DNA of 64,000 nt from RGIG5579 sp045543495. Its GTDB lineage: Bacteria > Bacillota > Clostridia > Oscillospirales > SIG627. A program made the translations under genes and the position numbers. Every line of letters begins with the position of its first letter. The stretch's first letter is position 1. This document shows positions 32,877-41,552 of this stretch, piece by piece. The stretch is from the NCBI GenBank assembly GCA_045543495.1, contig JAZQMO010000015.1, positions 87,172-151,171 of the forward strand, read 5' to 3'. Under the pieces are notes generated by a model. That model saw only the letters and a list, made by a program, of their open reading frames with translations. It made no database searches and had not been told where the DNA came from.

Positions 32877-34424
32877 ATGAAATCCAAAATCATCAGTTCC
32901 GTATTGTGCGTAGCAGTTCTTTTTGCAACTGCATTTATGATCTACTATTCCCCCTCCGAGGCTCCATCGGAAGAAACAAAGGAATCTGAAGAAAACGCTA
33001 CCCTCCCGAGCGAATCGGACGCCGTCGTAACAAGAGCCTACGTCATTGAAGCGGCACACGATGCAGAGGATGTAATCCATCAGCTCGCCTTCGGTGCCGG
33101 CAAATCCTACGAAAGCGAAATGAATAGTCTTTCGCTCCGTCTGCAAAAAAGTGCTGACTACTTAAAGGATACCCTTCAGGACTATTACGGTGCAAGCTAC
33201 TTTACCAAATTGAGCGAGGTATTCAGCGAAATTACAAATTCGCCCTTTCAAAGTACCTCTGATTTTTCATCTCGCGCCGCTCGCATCTTAACGGAGATCG
33301 AAAATGCATATCCCGCCGAGGCTGCTGCCATTCAGGATGAAAACCACCCCGATACTCCGATGTACTACCCCAAGTTTGACACAAGCGCAGGCGGATCATA
33401 TTCTCTTGCACTTCTTTGCATTTTCCGTCAGCAATATGCCGCAAGTCAAAATCAGATCCTTCTGACCTTCGGAGGAAATGTTGCTTTCGGTGATACACTT
33501 CTTTCCTCTGCAGCCGATAACAGCTTTAAGAATGAGCTTGCAAGCATGGGCGGTCTTTACCCTCTGCAAAACCTTTCCTCCATCCTCAGAACGGATGATA
33601 TCAGCTTTGCCAATCTGCAAGCTCCCCTTACAACCGAAATGACCACCGACAACAGTGACAAAATCAAGGGAATTCCGGATTATGCCAAGCAGATCAAAAA
33701 CTGCGGTTTGGATGTTTTGTCCATTTCCGATCCCGAGCTGATCGGTTACGGCGAGAACGGAAAAACCGATACCATCCGCGCCTTAAATGAAGCAGAGATC
33801 AGCTTTACGGATGAAGGAACCATCTGCTATGTGAAGACAGATCTTGGTATCGTGGCTTATCTTACTTATGACATTATAGAGGAAATTCAAGGGAATGTCA
33901 ATCTGAACTATATCGAAGCTCCCAAGCAGGATATTGCCGCCGCACGCGAAGCCGGGGCAGCCATTGTAGTCGTGCATTTCAACTGGATCACCACCATGAA
34001 GAACTCCGTTGCTGCTTGCACGGCACAGGTTCAGACCACCCGTTCCGCCATTGACAACGGTGCCGATCTTGTGTTTGGCTCGCATCAGGGCTTTTCCTCC
34101 TCGGTGGAACAGTACAAAGGAATCAATATTGTATATTCTGCAGGAAATCTATTTACCAAGGGTACCGAGGATGCACCTTCCTTTTTGGTTCAACAAGCCT
34201 TCTCCTTAAACGAAGAAGGAAAGGCTGTTCCCGGTGAGATCACCTTCATCCCCGTGGGAAGCACCGGCGGAAGCAACGCACTTCCCTACCTGAAATTGGA
34301 TTCGGCTTCTGCCAATCAATTGAAGAATGATCTTGTGTCATGGTCCAGATCCCTGCGTTACGGTATCAACAAGCGAAACACCTTTACTACGGATCATATT
34401 CAGGTCATTTCCATTGAAAAATAA
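32877..34424 (+). CDS. secreted or membrane-anchored CapA-like protein with degenerate metal site
   Basis: A 515-residue protein with an N-terminal membrane segment (residues 5-22, after MKSK), a Glu/Ser-rich linker, a helical region (about 50-150), then a domain resembling the PGA-cap (CapA, calcineurin-like) fold. Counterparts of the family motifs are visible but altered: GGNVAFGD in place of GDxMxGR, FANLQAPL for the FxNLE motif, VVHFNWITT for VxxHWG, and GADLVFGSHQGF where active members have GxHPH. INIVYSAGNLF is kept. Phosphatase-type metal binding is therefore doubtful. ATG follows AAAGGAG. Capsule or cell-envelope function is only inferred from family. Confidence 0.7.
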   Translation: MKSKIISSVLCVAVLFATAFMIYYSPSEAPSEETKESEENATLPSESDAVVTRAYVIEAAHDAEDVIHQLAFGAGKSYESEMNSLSLRLQKSADYLKDTLQDYYGASYFTKLSEVFSEITNSPFQSTSDFSSRAARILTEIENAYPAEAAAIQDENHPDTPMYYPKFDTSAGGSYSLALLCIFRQQYAASQNQILLTFGGNVAFGDTLLSSAADNSFKNELASMGGLYPLQNLSSILRTDDISFANLQAPLTTEMTTDNSDKIKGIPDYAKQIKNCGLDVLSISDPELIGYGENGKTDTIRALNEAEISFTDEGTICYVKTDLGIVAYLTYDIIEEIQGNVNLNYIEAPKQDIAAAREAGAAIVVVHFNWITTMKNSVAACTAQVQTTRSAIDNGADLVFGSHQGFSSSVEQYKGINIVYSAGNLFTKGTEDAPSFLVQQAFSLNEEGKAVPGEITFIPVGSTGGSNALPYLKLDSASANQLKNDLVSWSRSLRYGINKRNTFTTDHIQVISIEK

Positions 34425-34428
34425 GTTC

Positions 34429-34458
34429 AAGGAGGCTGCAAAACAGCCTCCTTTCTTT
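34429..34458 (+). terminator. terminator after the CapA-like gene
   Basis: GGAGGCTG (34431-34438) pairs with CAGCCTCC, followed by TTTCTTT. It closes the single-gene unit just before the tcdA promoter. Confidence 0.82.
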
Positions 34459-34465
34459 CCATAAC

Positions 34466-34494
34466 TTGTCAAACAAAGGATAGTACGATATAAT
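34466..34494 (+). promoter_or_regulatory. promoter of tcdA and the ABC-F gene
   Basis: TTGTCA (34466-34471), 17 bases, TATAAT (34489-34494), 28 bases before the tcdA ATG. Confidence 0.78.
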
Positions 34495-34522
34495 ATAGAA
34501 AAACTCGGAAAGCGTATAAAAT

Positions 34523-35236
34523 ATGGATAAAGATATACATCTACGAACAAAACCTCTCCTGAAAGAAGAAGGCATTGACGCCCTGAATCATTCCCATGTA
34601 ATCGTTTTCGGTCTCGGCGGTGTGGGCGGCCACGCTGTGGAGGCGCTGGCAAGAAGCGGTGTTGGGACGCTCACGCTTGTGGATCCCGAATGTTATGATT
34701 GGTCCAACATGAACCGTCAGTTATTTGCGACGGTCAATACCGTAGGAATGAAAAAGACGGAAGCCACGGCAAACAGAATTCGAGAAATTGCGCCCGATTG
34801 CATGATTCGCACGTTTCCCTTTTTTTATACGAAAGATACAGAACCCGAGGGCCTCTTTGATGGAGTGGATTACATTTTAGATGCCATTGACTCGGTGCCG
34901 TCTAAGCTTGATCTTATTAATCGTGCAAACGAATTAAATATTCCCATCATTGCAAGCATGGGAACGGGAAATAAGCTGGACCCCACCGCTTTTTGTGTGT
35001 CTGATATCTATAAAACGAGCGTATGTCCCTTGGCCAAAAAGGTACGTCTTGCTTGCAAGAAAAAAGGAATTCGTAAATTGAAGGTGGTTTATTCTACCGA
35101 AGAACCGAAAATCAAAGGACTTGAAAAAGAAAATCAAGGATTTACCCCTGCCAGCACAAGCTTTGTACCGGGTGTGGCGGGAATGATCCTTGCAGGTGAA
35201 ATCATAAAGGATATTACAAAAGTATGTTTATCTTAG
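34523..35236 (+). CDS. tcdA: tRNA threonylcarbamoyladenosine dehydratase
   Basis: A 237-residue ThiF/MoeB/E1-like ATPase. The nucleotide-binding GLGGVGGHAVEALARSG is at about 31-47, followed by DWSNMNRQ, LDAIDSVPSK and a cysteine in the KTSVCPLAKK segment. The length and the C-terminal FVPGVAG segment match TcdA (CsdL), which cyclises the t6A modification at A37 of ANN-decoding tRNAs to ct6A. Its end overlaps the ABC-F start by 13 bases. Confidence 0.88.
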   Translation: MDKDIHLRTKPLLKEEGIDALNHSHVIVFGLGGVGGHAVEALARSGVGTLTLVDPECYDWSNMNRQLFATVNTVGMKKTEATANRIREIAPDCMIRTFPFFYTKDTEPEGLFDGVDYILDAIDSVPSKLDLINRANELNIPIIASMGTGNKLDPTAFCVSDIYKTSVCPLAKKVRLACKKKGIRKLKVVYSTEEPKIKGLEKENQGFTPASTSFVPGVAGMILAGEIIKDITKVCLS

Positions 35237-37104
35237 GCACAGAAAATTTAAGCGTTTCCTTCGGAGAAAAGATACTATTGGATAAAGTCAGCTTTTCCGT
35301 AAACCAAGGAGAAAAGGTTGCCATCGTTGGCGTGAACGGTGCAGGAAAGAGCACCTTAATGCGATTGATTGCAAACCGCATTTCTCCCTTGGATGGAAAT
35401 ATTTTTATTGCAAAAGGAAAAACCATAGGTCATTTGGAGCAACAAAGCAGTCTTGACCCCGAGAAAAGCGTATACGAAGCAGCTCTCTCCGTTTTCAAGA
35501 GTCTGCAAGAAAAAGAAATCTTGCTGGAACAGTTCACGGAGCAAATGAAAACCGATCATTCCGAAGAATTGATCGCAAGATACACCTCGCTTCAGCAACG
35601 CTTTGAGAGAGACGGCGGTTATGAATACAAAAGCCGTGCAAAAGGGACTCTCATCAGTATGGGGTTTGATGAGAATAAACTGAATCTTGCGTTATCCGCC
35701 TTATCGGGTGGTCAAAAAACCATTCTTCAGCTTGCTCTTTTACTGTTGGAGGAACCTGATATTCTGCTTTTGGATGAACCCACCAACCATTTGGATATCC
35801 GTGCTTTAGAGTGGCTTGAAGATAAGCTGAAACGGATCCGAAGCACGGTGCTTTTGATTTCCCATGACCGATTGTTTTTGGATCGGGTAACCGATAAAAC
35901 ACTTGAAATTGAAAATACAAAGGCGAAGATGTACGCCTGTCCATACAGCGAATATCGCAAGCAAAAAGAGTTCGACCGTGAAATTCAGGACAGACACTAC
36001 GCCAATCAGCAAAAGGAAATTGCGAGAATTGAGGCCTTTATCGCGCAGCAAAAAAGATGGAACCGAGAGAAAAATATCATTGCAGCAGAATCGCGACAAA
36101 AGGCTCTGGACCGAATGGTGAAAGTGGAAAAAAGCACGCCTCTTCCCGACAGCCTTTCCTTCCAATTTTCCAAAACCATTGAATCGGGAAATGATGTTTT
36201 AAGTGTAAAGGAGTTATCAAAAGCCTACGGGAGCACCGTGCTTTTGAATCAGCTGTCCTTTGAGGTGAAAAAGAAGGACCGCCTGATCATCATCGGTGCC
36301 AACGGAAGCGGTAAATCTACTCTTTTGCAGATTCTGGCAGGTAACCTGTCGCAGGATTCCGGCTCCTTCCGATTTGGGTACAATGTGCGCATCGGTTACT
36401 ATGATCAGTATCAGCATCTAAATGAAAACAGTACCGTTTTAGAGGAAATATGGGAGGATTCAAGCCTGAATCACACCCAAATCCGTACACTTCTTGCCAC
36501 CTTTCTTTTTAAGGGGGATGATGTATTCAAGGAAATCAAGGTTCTTTCCGGCGGGGAGCGGGCCCGACTTGTACTTGCAAAATTGATGCAGAAAAAGATC
36601 AATTTGCTATTTTTGGATGAGCCTACCAACCACTTGGATATTGAATCCAGAGAAGCTCTGGAAAACGCTTTGATGAATTTTGACGGAACCATTATCGCCG
36701 TATCTCACGACCGATACTTTGTTCGCAAGCTTGCCACTCGTATCTTGTCCTTCCGCGGGCAAGGCAGCATTGTTCGTTTTGAAGGAGATTACGACAGTTT
36801 TCAATCCTATATGTCCGCCAATCAAGCGGATGCTCCATCCGGTGTCTGCGAATCGGAAAAAGACGGCGCTTTGGATTGGGCTGAACAAAAGAAGAAAAAA
36901 CAGGAAGAGCGAAAGAAGCGATCCCGCATCGAGAAAATCGAGAAGGAAATTGCCGATTGCGAAGAAAGAATTAATCTTCTTGATGAAAAAGTAAGCGCTA
37001 TTACAACGGACTATGTTTTACTTCAAGAACTATATCAGGAAAAAGAAGAGATCCAAGCCAAGTGCGATACCCTGTTTGAAGAATGGTCTGTTTTAAATGA
37101 ATAG
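35224..37104 (+). CDS. ABC-F family ATP-binding protein
   Basis: A 626-residue protein with two ABC ATPase domains and no membrane segment. Domain 1 has Walker A GVNGAGKS (36-43), signature LSGGQKT and Walker B ILLLDEPTNHLD. A basic linker with KQKEFDREIQ follows. Domain 2 has GANGSGKS, LSGGERARL and LLFLDEPTNHLD. A charged C-terminal coiled coil covers about 560-626. The soluble two-domain layout with the DEPTNHLD motif defines ABC-F translation factors (Uup, YdiF, EttA group), which act at the ribosome E site. Some members give antibiotic resistance, but nothing here marks it as such. It is translationally coupled to tcdA. Confidence 0.9.
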   Translation: MFILGTENLSVSFGEKILLDKVSFSVNQGEKVAIVGVNGAGKSTLMRLIANRISPLDGNIFIAKGKTIGHLEQQSSLDPEKSVYEAALSVFKSLQEKEILLEQFTEQMKTDHSEELIARYTSLQQRFERDGGYEYKSRAKGTLISMGFDENKLNLALSALSGGQKTILQLALLLLEEPDILLLDEPTNHLDIRALEWLEDKLKRIRSTVLLISHDRLFLDRVTDKTLEIENTKAKMYACPYSEYRKQKEFDREIQDRHYANQQKEIARIEAFIAQQKRWNREKNIIAAESRQKALDRMVKVEKSTPLPDSLSFQFSKTIESGNDVLSVKELSKAYGSTVLLNQLSFEVKKKDRLIIIGANGSGKSTLLQILAGNLSQDSGSFRFGYNVRIGYYDQYQHLNENSTVLEEIWEDSSLNHTQIRTLLATFLFKGDDVFKEIKVLSGGERARLVLAKLMQKKINLLFLDEPTNHLDIESREALENALMNFDGTIIAVSHDRYFVRKLATRILSFRGQGSIVRFEGDYDSFQSYMSANQADAPSGVCESEKDGALDWAEQKKKKQEERKKRSRIEKIEKEIADCEERINLLDEKVSAITTDYVLLQELYQEKEEIQAKCDTLFEEWSVLNE

Positions 37105-37110
37105 CATAAT

Positions 37111-37158
37111 ATACGCTGCCATCTCATACGCTTAATCAAGCGAAAGGAGGCAGCGTAT
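37111..37158 (+). promoter_or_regulatory. inverted repeat enclosing the ribosome binding site of the DUF4830 gene
   Basis: ATACGCTGCC (37111-37120) is perfectly complementary to GGCAGCGTAT (37149-37158), which covers part of the AAAGGAGG site and the ATG of the next gene. Inside the loop a smaller CGCTT/AAGCG hairpin (37129-37142) is nested. In RNA this could mask translation initiation. There is no T run, so it is not an ordinary terminator. Confidence 0.5.
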
Positions 37159-37669
37159 GTTTGTATATTCCGTTAAAGGTCAAAATTTAAAGCTTATCTT
37201 ATCCCTTATGGCATCGGCAATGGTGATTGTATTGATCGTTGCACTTTTTCCAGCAAGATCAGAGGCCGTCTCACCGGATGGGAACGATCTGCCTGTTGGC
37301 ATTGAATTGAAGGAATCCGACTGCAAAAACATTGAAACAAACGAGGACCGTGTTGCATTTCTGAAAAAAATCGGATGGACCGTGGAGCCTGAAATGACAG
37401 AGGTTCGTGAAGTGATCATCCCGGAAGCATTTGACAATCTGTACGCCGAATACAATCAGCTTCAGTTAGAGTGCGGCCTTGATCTTGAGAAATACAAAGG
37501 AAAGTCTGTAAAAAAATACACGTATCTGGTCAATAATTACGAATATGACGGAAGTGTCCTCGCTACACTTTTGATCTATAAGGGAAAGGTGATCGGCGGT
37601 GATATTTCCTCCGCAAGAGCCGATGGCTTCAGACACAGCATTTTAGCGGCAGCACCACAAGCCACATAA
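37157..37669 (+). CDS. DUF4830-like membrane-anchored protein
   Basis: A 170-residue protein with one N-terminal membrane segment (residues 11-33, LKLILSLMASAMVIVLIVAL) and an extracytoplasmic domain. The pattern R..FL.K.GW (residues 69-78), IIPEAFDNLYAEYN, GLDLEKYKGK, YTYLVNNY and IGGDISSA is that of the clostridial DUF4830 family. Function unknown. ATG at 37157 has AAAGGAGG before it, within an inverted repeat that may limit translation. Confidence 0.75.
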   Translation: MFVYSVKGQNLKLILSLMASAMVIVLIVALFPARSEAVSPDGNDLPVGIELKESDCKNIETNEDRVAFLKKIGWTVEPEMTEVREVIIPEAFDNLYAEYNQLQLECGLDLEKYKGKSVKKYTYLVNNYEYDGSVLATLLIYKGKVIGGDISSARADGFRHSILAAAPQAT

Positions 37670-37711
37670 AAGCTTGCAAAACGGGAACACTGAATAAAAA
37701 AGGAATGATCC

Positions 37712-37822
37712 ATGCCATTTTTCAAGCAATACCTTGTGGGCTTCTTTCTCGGAATGATCCTCTCGGTCATCGTCGCAACCTTGATTGTGATGATCGTTTT
37801 TTCTCTGAAGGGAATCCTATAA
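37712..37822 (+). CDS. 36-residue single-pass membrane microprotein
   Basis: A short open frame with a good ribosome site (AAAAAGGAATGATCC before ATG at 37712). The protein starts MPFFKQYL and is almost entirely one hydrophobic helix (GFFLGMILSVIVATLIVMIV, residues 10-29). It ends SLKGIL and is followed directly by a terminator, so it is the last gene of a small unit. Not a known family to me. The ribosome site, helix and terminator together make it more likely real than chance. Confidence 0.55.
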   Translation: MPFFKQYLVGFFLGMILSVIVATLIVMIVFSLKGIL

Positions 37823-37853
37823 AAAAAGCTCGGCCGAAGCCGAGTTTTTTTTA
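37823..37853. terminator. bidirectional terminator
   Basis: CTCGGC (37829-37834), CGAA loop, GCCGAG (37839-37844), with A run on one side and T run on the other. It ends the plus-strand microprotein unit and the minus-strand P-type ATPase gene. Confidence 0.9.
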
Positions 37854-37855
37854 CT

Positions 37856-40504
37856 TTACTTTTTGATCATTCTTTGAATGAATTTGATCAATTCCACCAA
37901 AGGAATGATGGAGAAGCCAAGAGCCATAGCGATCACATACTCTTCCCAGCCAATGGCAACCATTCCAAACACCTCGGCAATACCGGGGATCAGAACAACA
38001 ACGGTAGTCAGAAGGAGGGAAAGAAGGCCTGCACCCCAGAGCCACTTATTCTGTCCCTTGATCTTGAAGATAGATCCGTGGAGAGAACGCATATTGAAGG
38101 AGTGGAACACCTCGCACATAGCAAGGGTCAAAAATGCCATGGTGGTACCGTGCACACTTTCCAGATGAACATCAAAGTTACCGGCTTCCAGATAATGACC
38201 TACAAAATAGGAGATCAAGGTAATAATCGTTACCAAAAGACCCTGATAGAACACGGCAACACCGAGACCGTCGGAGAAAATGCCGTCCTTGGAATCACGG
38301 GGCTTGCGGTTCATCACATCTGCTTCGGGCTCCTCCATACCAAGAGCAAGAGCGGGGAAGCAGTCGGTAATCAGGTTGATCCAGAGAAGCTGAACGGGCT
38401 GGAAGATGGTAAAGCCAATGAGCGTTGCAAAGAAGATCGCCAAAACCTCAGAAAGGTTGGAAGCAAGAAGGAACTGAATTGCTTTGCGAATGTTATCGTA
38501 AATTCTTCTTCCCTCGCCTACTGCGGAAACGATGGTGGCAAAGTTATCGTCTGCCAAGATCATATCGGCAACATTCTTCGTTACATCAGTACCGGTAATA
38601 CCCATACCGACACCGATATCGGCATTCTTAATGGAGGGAGCGTCGTTAACACCGTCACCGGTCATAGCGGTAACCATGTTCTTCTTTCTCCAAGCATTTA
38701 CGATTCTGGTCTTGTGCTCGGGCTGAACACGGGCATAGACAGAATAATTCTCAACAGCGGTAAAGAACTCTTCCTCGGAAATATCATCCAGTTCAGCACC
38801 GGTAATGGCCTGAGAAGCATCGGTAATGATGCCGAGCTGCTTTGCAATAGCAACGGCGGTATCCTTGTGGTCGCCGGTGATCATAATGGGACGGATACCC
38901 GCACTGCGACATTCATCAATGGCAGGTTTTACCTCGGGGCGGACTGGGTCGATCATACCCACGAGACCCACGAAGCAAAGATCCTTTTCCACAGCCTCGG
39001 ATTCATAAACCTCGGGAGTGGCCGAAAGACTCTTCATAGCAGCCGCCAATACACGGAGTGCCTGATCGGCCATTGCTTTGTTCTGTGCTAAAATTTCAGC
39101 ACGCTTTTCATCCGTCAAGGGCTTCACACCCTCTTCGGTCAAAACAGAAACACAACGGTTCAAAAGCTCATCGGGAGCACCCTTGGTATACTGAACAAAT
39201 GCGGAACCAATGGCGTGAACCGTAGTCATCATCTTTCTAGAGGAATCAAAGGGAACCTCACCGACACGGGGCTGCTCCTGAGAAAGCACGGGCTTTAACA
39301 GCTTGCGCTCGGTGGCATAGTTTACAAGAGCACACTCGGTGGGCTCACCAACAGCAACTCCGCTCTCATCGGGCTCAGCATCGCTGCAAAGGGTCATAGC
39401 AGTTGCAAGAATATCCTTGTCTGCGCCGAAATCCTCCACAACGGTCATCTTATTCTGAGTCAAAGTACCGGTTTTATCGGAGCAAATGATCTGAGTACAA
39501 CCCAAGGTCTCCACTGCGGTCAGCTTGCGGATAATGGCGCTGCGCTTAGACATATTGGTAACACCGATAGAGAGCACAATGGTAACAACCGTTGCAAGAC
39601 CCTCGGGAATGGCGGCAACTGCCAAGGAAATGGCCAACATAAAGGAGGACAAGATAGCATTAAAGCCAAGGCCGTGACGAAGAAGCTGAACGCCGAAAAT
39701 CACAACGCAAATTCCGACTACAAGGTAGGTTAGAATCTTGGAAAGACCTGCAAGCTTGATCTGCAAAGGAGTTTTTCCCTCCTCGGCCTTTGCCAATGCA
39801 TCGGCAATCTTACCCATTTCGGTATCCATGCCAATGGCAACCACAACCGCTTTGCCTCGACCGTAAACCACGGTGCTACCCATATAGCACATATTCTTAC
39901 GGTCACCGAGAGCTACATCACCGTTTTCCCCTGCGGTCAAAGCCTCGGACTTTTTATCAACGGGAACCGACTCACCGGTAAGAGCGGCTTCTTCAATTTT
40001 CATAGAAGCGCTTTCAATGATTCTGGCATCGGCAGGAACGGCATCGCCTGCTTCCAAAACAATAATATCGCCAACCACCAGATCCTCGCTCTTAACAACG
40101 ATCTGTTTTCCGTCACGAATTACCTTTGAGGTGGCTGCGGCAATCTCCTGAAGTGCCTCAATGGCTTTTTCCGCCTTGCTTTCCTGGAACACACCGAGAA
40201 CGGCGTTGATGAGAACAACAGCGAGAATGATGATAACATCAGCAGGAAACTCCCAATGCCCCTGCGAAACGCCGTTGTAGATCTCAACCCCTGCAGAAAT
40301 GGCGGCGGCAACAAGAAGAATAATGGTCATAGGCTCGGCAAGCTGCTTCAAAAAACGATGGAAAAGAGATTCCTTCTCCCCTTCTACCAGCTTGTTTTTG
40401 CCGTCTCTTTCGCTTCTTGCGGCGGCTTCCCGCGCGGAAAGGCCTGCTTCAGAGGTCTTGAGCTCTTCCAATACTTCATTGGATTCCTTAAGAAATGGCT
40501 TCAT
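37856..40504 (-). CDS. P-type cation-transporting ATPase (P2A type; probably manganese or calcium export)
   Basis: An 882-residue P2-type ATPase. The N-terminal cation ATPase domain is present (GLSAREAAAR near 21). TGES at 176-179, PEGL at 300-303 in membrane helix 4, and the phosphorylated Asp343 in CSDKTGTLTQ follow. Then come KGAPDELL, MITGDHKDTA, TGDGVNDAPS and a four- to six-helix C-terminal membrane part. The class pumps Ca2+ or Mn2+ from the cytoplasm. The yybP-ykoY leader in front argues for manganese. The ATG at 40504 follows AAAGGATGTATTTCA; a longer frame reads through the riboswitch. Confidence 0.93.
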   Translation of the reverse strand: MKPFLKESNEVLEELKTSEAGLSAREAAARSERDGKNKLVEGEKESLFHRFLKQLAEPMTIILLVAAAISAGVEIYNGVSQGHWEFPADVIIILAVVLINAVLGVFQESKAEKAIEALQEIAAATSKVIRDGKQIVVKSEDLVVGDIIVLEAGDAVPADARIIESASMKIEEAALTGESVPVDKKSEALTAGENGDVALGDRKNMCYMGSTVVYGRGKAVVVAIGMDTEMGKIADALAKAEEGKTPLQIKLAGLSKILTYLVVGICVVIFGVQLLRHGLGFNAILSSFMLAISLAVAAIPEGLATVVTIVLSIGVTNMSKRSAIIRKLTAVETLGCTQIICSDKTGTLTQNKMTVVEDFGADKDILATAMTLCSDAEPDESGVAVGEPTECALVNYATERKLLKPVLSQEQPRVGEVPFDSSRKMMTTVHAIGSAFVQYTKGAPDELLNRCVSVLTEEGVKPLTDEKRAEILAQNKAMADQALRVLAAAMKSLSATPEVYESEAVEKDLCFVGLVGMIDPVRPEVKPAIDECRSAGIRPIMITGDHKDTAVAIAKQLGIITDASQAITGAELDDISEEEFFTAVENYSVYARVQPEHKTRIVNAWRKKNMVTAMTGDGVNDAPSIKNADIGVGMGITGTDVTKNVADMILADDNFATIVSAVGEGRRIYDNIRKAIQFLLASNLSEVLAIFFATLIGFTIFQPVQLLWINLITDCFPALALGMEEPEADVMNRKPRDSKDGIFSDGLGVAVFYQGLLVTIITLISYFVGHYLEAGNFDVHLESVHGTTMAFLTLAMCEVFHSFNMRSLHGSIFKIKGQNKWLWGAGLLSLLLTTVVVLIPGIAEVFGMVAIGWEEYVIAMALGFSIIPLVELIKFIQRMIKK

Positions 40505-40531
40505 TGAAATACATCCTTTCAAAAAAAATAA

Positions 40532-40674
40532 CTCGGTACCACTGTACCGAGCAAAAACCCCGTACAGCAAAACCTGTACAAGAGTCTGGTTAATTAAGGT
40601 TAGCCAAATTCGCAAAGCGAATCGGAATTGTTGACAAACCACGCTATCAGCGCTAACTACTCCCTCAAGACATG
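40532..40674 (-). promoter_or_regulatory. yybP-ykoY (manganese) riboswitch with terminator
   Basis: On the minus strand the leader contains the family hallmarks GAGGGAGTAG at its start, a GTTTGTCAACA segment in the middle and CCAGACTC near the end (40582-40589), joined by variable stems. A terminator hairpin CTCGGTAC/GTACCGAG (40532-40551) and a T-rich run follow just before the ATPase ribosome site. Mn2+ binding should favour read-through, giving metal-induced export. Identification is by motif memory and gene context. Confidence 0.85.
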
Positions 40675-40677
40675 AAA

Positions 40678-40706
40678 ATTATAACAAACCGTAAAAGATT
40701 TGTCAA
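40678..40706 (-). promoter_or_regulatory. promoter of the P-type ATPase transcript
   Basis: TTGACA (40701-40706), a 17-base spacer, TATAAT (40678-40683) on the minus strand; the riboswitch begins right after. Confidence 0.9.
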
Positions 40707-40740
40707 GAAAAAGAAACCGCAAATTGCGATTTCTTTTTCT
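40707..40740 (-). terminator. terminator after rsmG
   Basis: AAGAAATCGCAA pairs imperfectly with TTGCGGTTTCTT on the minus strand and is followed by TTTCTT. It lies 13 bases after the rsmG stop and overlaps the -35 of the ATPase promoter. Confidence 0.7.
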
Positions 40741-40752
40741 ATGTTTCGATCC

Positions 40753-41547
40753 TTACAGGCTCTTTTTCGTCATTTGAGCCCATTTTCTCGGATAAATCGG
40801 ATTGGTATTTTTCACTTTTTTCAAAATGATAAGATAGCGGTCAGAAGATATAAAATCATTGATTTTGACTTGCTCCTCCTGACCAAATTCCGAAAGAAGA
40901 GTTTCGGGAACGATAAAGTGAATCTTCAGCACTTCCGTTAATTCTGCTCCGAGCATAGGAACGGCTTTTTTGCTTTGCTCCAATTCCTCCATGGCCTTTT
41001 GTCCCTTCAAGGCAAAGAAATATCCGCCTTTTTTGACAAACGGCAAGCACAATTCGCAAAGCACGGGCAGAGCTGCGACCGCACGGGAAACACAAAGATC
41101 AAAGCGCTCGCGGTACTGTCCCCCCTTGGCCCCCGCAAGCTCTTCTCCTCTGCCTGCAACGGGAATGATATTTTTAAGGCCGAGAGCAATTGCATTTTCC
41201 TCCAAAGCACGGATCTTCTTTGCGGTACTGTCGATCATGGTAATGGAGGTATCAGGCGACAGACAAGCAATGGGCAAGCCGGGAAATCCGCCGCCACAGC
41301 CAATATCACAAACCTTTAAGCCTGCCTCAATAGCTCTTTGAAACAAAGGACTCTGAAAGAGAGCCAAGGAATCAATTATATGCTTTAAGCTAACATCAAT
41401 AGGAGAGGTTAAGGATGTAATATTGATCTTTTCATTGGTAGACACAACGAGCTCATACAGCATAGAAAGGCGATTCTGCGCTGCCTCCTCCGATGCGCCA
41501 TCCACCATAGAAGCAATTAAATCAAGATACTTTTTTTCCAGTGGCAA
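40753..41547 (-). CDS. rsmG: 16S rRNA (guanine527-N7)-methyltransferase
   Basis: RsmG (GidB) of 264 residues, a SAM-dependent methyltransferase acting on G527 of 16S rRNA. It has the N-terminal helices, INITSLTSPIDVSLKHIIDSL, the SAM-binding VCDIGCGGGFPGLPIA, and VSRAVAALPVL. The start appears to be TTG at 41547, about nine bases after GGAG, because no ATG fits. It ends the mnmE-mnmG-rsmG unit, six bases after mnmG. Confidence 0.95.
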   Translation of the reverse strand: MPLEKKYLDLIASMVDGASEEAAQNRLSMLYELVVSTNEKINITSLTSPIDVSLKHIIDSLALFQSPLFQRAIEAGLKVCDIGCGGGFPGLPIACLSPDTSITMIDSTAKKIRALEENAIALGLKNIIPVAGRGEELAGAKGGQYRERFDLCVSRAVAALPVLCELCLPFVKKGGYFFALKGQKAMEELEQSKKAVPMLGAELTEVLKIHFIVPETLLSEFGQEEQVKINDFISSDRYLIILKKVKNTNPIYPRKWAQMTKKSL

Positions 41548-41552
41548 GACCC

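Noticed and set aside
40505..40642. N-terminal extension of the P-type ATPase
   Set aside because: The extra 46 codons translate the yybP-ykoY riboswitch; the ATG at 40504 has its own ribosome site.
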